A stretch of DNA of 7,369 nt from Gemmatimonadota bacterium. GTDB taxonomy: Bacteria > Gemmatimonadota > Gemmatimonadetes > Longimicrobiales > Gaopeijiaceae. A program made the translations under genes and the position numbers. Below are positions 5,130-7,369 of the stretch, piece after piece. The stretch is from positions 1 to 7,369 of the forward strand of contig PWZC01000123.1 of NCBI GenBank assembly GCA_003567615.1, given 5' to 3'. Every line of letters starts with the position of its first letter. The stretch's first letter is position 1. The notes beneath the pieces were generated by a model. That model ran no database searches. It worked only from the letters and a program-made list of their open reading frames with translations, and was not told where the DNA came from.

Positions 5130-6293
5130 ATGATTGCACGTTATATGGGGAGCGCTGCGCTCCCGGGACTTCTGGTCCTCGCTCTGACCGTGCCGGCCGG
5201 CACCCCCCAGCTCAATGCGCAGCAGGTGGTCCATGAGCGGGTGGGCACCGAGTATCAGCCCCTCACCATTACCCGGGTCGCCGGGGATCTGGTGCAGCCG
5301 TGGGCCATCGCCTTCCTCCCCGGCGGTGATCTTCTGGTGACGGAGCGGCCCGGCCGGATCCAGCGCATCTCCGGCGGTGTGGCCACCGAGGTGACAGGCG
5401 CTCCCGAGGTGGTGGCGATGAATCAGGGCGGAATGCTGGACCTGGTTCCCCACCCCGAGCACGAGTCCAATGGGTGGATCTACCTGACCTACTCCAAGGG
5501 CGATCCGGAGGAGGGCACCGTTCCGGCTCTGGCCCGGGCCCGGCTTGAAGGGAACGCCCTGGTGGACTTCGAAGAGCTCTTCCAGTCCAACAGCGAGACC
5601 TCACCGGGCCGCCACTACGGCAGTCGGATCCTCTTCCTTCCCGACGGCACCCTTCTCATGTCCATCGGGGATCGGGGGGCCGAACCGGCCCGGGCCCAGG
5701 ACACCCGGGACCACTCCGGGAGCCTGGTGCGGTTGAACGACGATGGGAGCATTCCCGACAACAACCCCTTCGTGGGGAATCCGGACTACGCCCCCGAGAT
5801 CTACTCGTACGGCCACCGGAACATACAGGGGATCGTGCGGCACCCGGTGACCGGTGACGTCTGGGTGACGGACCACGGCCCCCGGGGTGGGGACCAACTG
5901 GCCCTCATCCTCCCCGGCCGCAACCACGGTTGGCCGGATGTGGGACTCGGTCAGGACTACCGCACCCAGGAGCCCTTCGGTGACGCCCGGCGGGCCGAAG
6001 GAATCGTGGAGCCGGTCTTCGAATTCCTTCCCACCCTGGCGCCTTCGGGGCTGGCGGTGGTGGAGTCCGGCGTCTTCAGTGAGATGTGGGACGGCAACCT
6101 GCTGGCGGGGGGACTCCGGTCCGAGCGCATCATCCGTCTGGTGATCCGCGATCAGGAGGTGGTGCACGCCGAAGCCATCGTGGACGGGCACCTGGGGCGG
6201 ATCCGCGATGTTCGGGTCGGTCCCGACGGCGCCATCTACGTAGCCACCGGGGAGAACGAGGGCGGCATCTACCGCATCGAACCCGCCGGCTGA
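5130..6293 (+). CDS. Secreted PQQ-dependent sugar dehydrogenase (aldose sugar dehydrogenase family)
   Basis: A 387-residue six-bladed beta-propeller quinoprotein of the soluble glucose/aldose sugar dehydrogenase (GDH/Asd) family, which oxidises aldose sugars to lactones in the periplasm using PQQ. Residues 1-30 form a signal peptide (hydrophobic core about 8-23, likely cleavage after LNA30). Conserved blocks are QPWAIAFLPGGDLLVTERPG (56-75), NQGGMLD (98-104), GRHYGSRILFLPDG (160-173), GDRG (180-183), GSLVRLNDDGSIPDNNPF (197-214), SYGHRNIQG (226-234), DHGPRGGD (248-255), GRNHGWP (263-269), APSGLAVV (304-311) and GRIRDVRVGPDGAIYVATGE (356-375). By analogy with soluble GDH, His162 is the likely catalytic base, and Gln99, Asp181, Arg230, Asn231 and Arg357/Arg359 are likely cofactor contacts; all are present, so the enzyme looks intact. 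The length fits Asd-type proteins. The frame is open back to 4149, but that extension is antisense to the sheath gene. It is transcribed alone and converges on the peptidase gene. True substrate and PQQ dependence are inferred from family. Confidence 0.92.
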   Translation: MIARYMGSAALPGLLVLALTVPAGTPQLNAQQVVHERVGTEYQPLTITRVAGDLVQPWAIAFLPGGDLLVTERPGRIQRISGGVATEVTGAPEVVAMNQGGMLDLVPHPEHESNGWIYLTYSKGDPEEGTVPALARARLEGNALVDFEELFQSNSETSPGRHYGSRILFLPDGTLLMSIGDRGAEPARAQDTRDHSGSLVRLNDDGSIPDNNPFVGNPDYAPEIYSYGHRNIQGIVRHPVTGDVWVTDHGPRGGDQLALILPGRNHGWPDVGLGQDYRTQEPFGDARRAEGIVEPVFEFLPTLAPSGLAVVESGVFSEMWDGNLLAGGLRSERIIRLVIRDQEVVHAEAIVDGHLGRIRDVRVGPDGAIYVATGENEGGIYRIEPAG

Positions 6294-6352
6294 GGGAGGG
6301 GGCCCCCGCCCGAGAGCGGCCCCCACCCGAGAGCGGCCCCCACCCGGGGGAA
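6294..6352. terminator. Convergent spacer with hairpin-forming repeats, possible bidirectional terminator
   Basis: Fifty-nine bases separate the two converging stop codons. GGGAGGGGG (6294-6302) can pair with CCCCCACCC at 6320-6328 or at 6337-6345, each with one A-A mismatch. GGGGGCCCCC (6298-6307) is self-complementary, and CCCCC/GGGGG (6337-6341 and 6346-6350) can close a 4-base loop. No T-run follows in either direction, so an ordinary intrinsic terminator is not shown; a GC-rich structure acting from both sides is possible. Confidence 0.4.
6309..6342. repeat. Two perfect tandem 17-bp repeats
   Basis: CCCGAGAGCGGCCCCCA is repeated head to tail at 6309-6325 and 6326-6342 with no mismatch, and is followed by CCCG, the first four bases of a third copy. 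Each copy, with the start of the next, supplies a CCCCCACCC strand for the hairpins described for this spacer. It is non-coding. Confidence 0.85.
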
Positions 6353-7369
6353 CTACGGGCCGGGGGTCGCCGCTGCCGCCAACTGCTCCAGGAGCGCCTG
6401 TCCCGCCGCCGTCCACTGGGGGCGCTCCCGTTCCTCTGCCACCCGGTGGGCCGTCAGGAAGACGAGCTGGGTGACGCGGGCCGCCTTGTCCTCATCGGTG
6501 CGCTCGGGCGTGTCCGACGGCAAGTGGTAGTCGTCGTGAAGCCAGGTGGTGATGAAGAGCGCCGGGATCCCCTCCTGCACGAAGGGGAAGTGGTCGCTCC
6601 GGAGAAAGGCCTGCTCCTCCGGATCGGGATCCGGAGCCACCGCGAGCCCGAGTTCGGGGTGGCTCCGGGCCACCTCATGGATGACGGATCCCAGCGTCGA
6701 ATACTCCTCCCCGATGGCGTGGACCGTGTCGGGAGCATTCCGCGACACCATGTCCATGTTGATCACGGCAGCCACCCGGTCCAGCTCCACCGTCGGGTTC
6801 TGGGCAAACCAGTTCGCTCCCAGAAGGCCCTTCTCCTCGCCGCTCACCGCCAGGAAGAGGATGGAACGGGCCGGGGCCTCCGGGAGGGCGGTCATGGCGC
6901 GAGCCACCTCCATGAGGGCGGCGGTGCCTGACGCATTGTCGTCGGCGCCGCTGTAGATGGAGTCACCCGTCTCGTCGGCGGGGCCGACCCCCACGTGGTC
7001 GAAGTGGGCCAGGATCACGACATACTCGGAGGCCAGGGCCGGGTCGGATCCCGGGAGTACGCCCACCACGTTGGGAACGTCGTGTGTCTCCGGGTCGAAG
7101 GCATACCGGAAGGAGACGGTCATCCCCTCCAGGACCCGGCTTCCGGAGGCCCCGGCCTCGACCCCGCCCCGGGCGATGAGCTCCTGCCCCACGTCGTGCC
7201 GAAGCCCGATGATGGGAATGGGCATCTGACCTGCCGCCCCCCCCTCCAGCGCCCCCGCCAGTTGGAAGATGGTGGAGGCGTCCGCCTCCTCGTCCATGAG
7301 GAGGACCACACCGGCTGCCCCGGCCTGCATGGCCGCCTGGATGGCCAGCCCGAAGTCGGGTCCCAGCCC
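6353..7369 (-). CDS. M28 family zinc peptidase with PA domain (N-terminus beyond the right edge)
   Basis: The frame is open from the window edge to the TAG at 6355-6353, giving 338 visible residues; the ATG at 7330 is internal and the true start lies outside. The first ~75 residues, with AIQAAMQAGAAGVVLLMDE, look like the end of a protease-associated (PA) domain inserted in the enzyme. The M28 catalytic core follows with all expected marks (fragment numbering): LAHFDHVG with zinc ligand His122, GADDNASG with bridging Asp144, SGEEKGLLG with catalytic Glu178 and zinc ligand Glu179, NMDM with Asp206, and DDYHLPSDTPE with His282. It is thus probably an active co-catalytic two-zinc aminopeptidase or carboxypeptidase. 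Such PA-M28 proteins are normally secreted or periplasmic, but the signal peptide would be off the window. The C-terminal ~45 residues, after the catalytic His, form a helical tail typical of the group. Peptide specificity cannot be read. Confidence 0.92.
   Translation of the reverse strand, partial: GLGPDFGLAIQAAMQAGAAGVVLLMDEEADASTIFQLAGALEGGAAGQMPIPIIGLRHDVGQELIARGGVEAGASGSRVLEGMTVSFRYAFDPETHDVPNVVGVLPGSDPALASEYVVILAHFDHVGVGPADETGDSIYSGADDNASGTAALMEVARAMTALPEAPARSILFLAVSGEEKGLLGANWFAQNPTVELDRVAAVINMDMVSRNAPDTVHAIGEEYSTLGSVIHEVARSHPELGLAVAPDPDPEEQAFLRSDHFPFVQEGIPALFITTWLHDDYHLPSDTPERTDEDKAARVTQLVFLTAHRVAEERERPQWTAAGQALLEQLAAAATPGP

Noticed and set aside
6309..6342. Tandem repeats as a CRISPR array
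   Set aside because: The two 17-bp units abut with no spacer between them, and no cas gene is nearby.
6086..6931. Plus-strand open frame of 281 codons
   Set aside because: It overlaps the end of the dehydrogenase in another frame and is antisense to the peptidase, whose zinc-site motifs are intact.

Overview
The window is very GC-rich and densely packed, with strong G/C bias at third codon positions. It reads like a chromosomal piece of a free-living bacterium. The mix of genes (a PA-domain M28 peptidase, a secreted PQQ sugar dehydrogenase, a lipoprotein, a UMF1-type transporter and a TssB/TssC-like sheath protein) suggests Gemmatimonadota or a similar soil or aquatic phylum. That is an inference from style, not proof. 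I see no rRNA, tRNA, CRISPR array, insertion sequence or phage integrase.

Layout. Positions 1-476 (minus) hold the N-terminal part of an open reading frame that runs off the left edge, probably a SprT-like protein. One base upstream, in the same minus-strand operon, is a UMF1/Atg22-like MFS transporter (478-1902). An 82-bp divergent spacer separates it from a plus-strand lipoprotein of unknown function (1985-2674). The lipoprotein converges, with only two bases between the stops, on a minus-strand two-gene unit: a fused TssB/TssC-like contractile sheath protein (3432-4880) followed by a KdkA-like small-molecule or sugar kinase (2677-3435), which starts at a TTG overlapping the sheath gene's stop. 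A 249-bp divergent spacer rich in dyad symmetry (4881-5129) precedes a secreted PQQ-dependent sugar dehydrogenase (5130-6293). A 59-bp convergent spacer with a 17-bp tandem repeat separates it from a minus-strand PA-domain/M28 zinc aminopeptidase that runs off the right edge (6353-7369).

How the genes may work together. The transporter and the SprT-like gene are probably co-transcribed, but no functional link is evident. The sheath and kinase genes are tightly coupled and are the most unusual part. The sheath protein joins the TssB-like and TssC-like signatures in one chain of only 482 residues, and no tube, baseplate, membrane-complex or ClpV gene lies beside it. Its kinase partner has the KdkA/lipopolysaccharide-kinase layout, but the Asn of the catalytic loop is replaced by His. 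The sugar dehydrogenase, lipoprotein and peptidase are envelope or exported proteins that look like independent transcription units.
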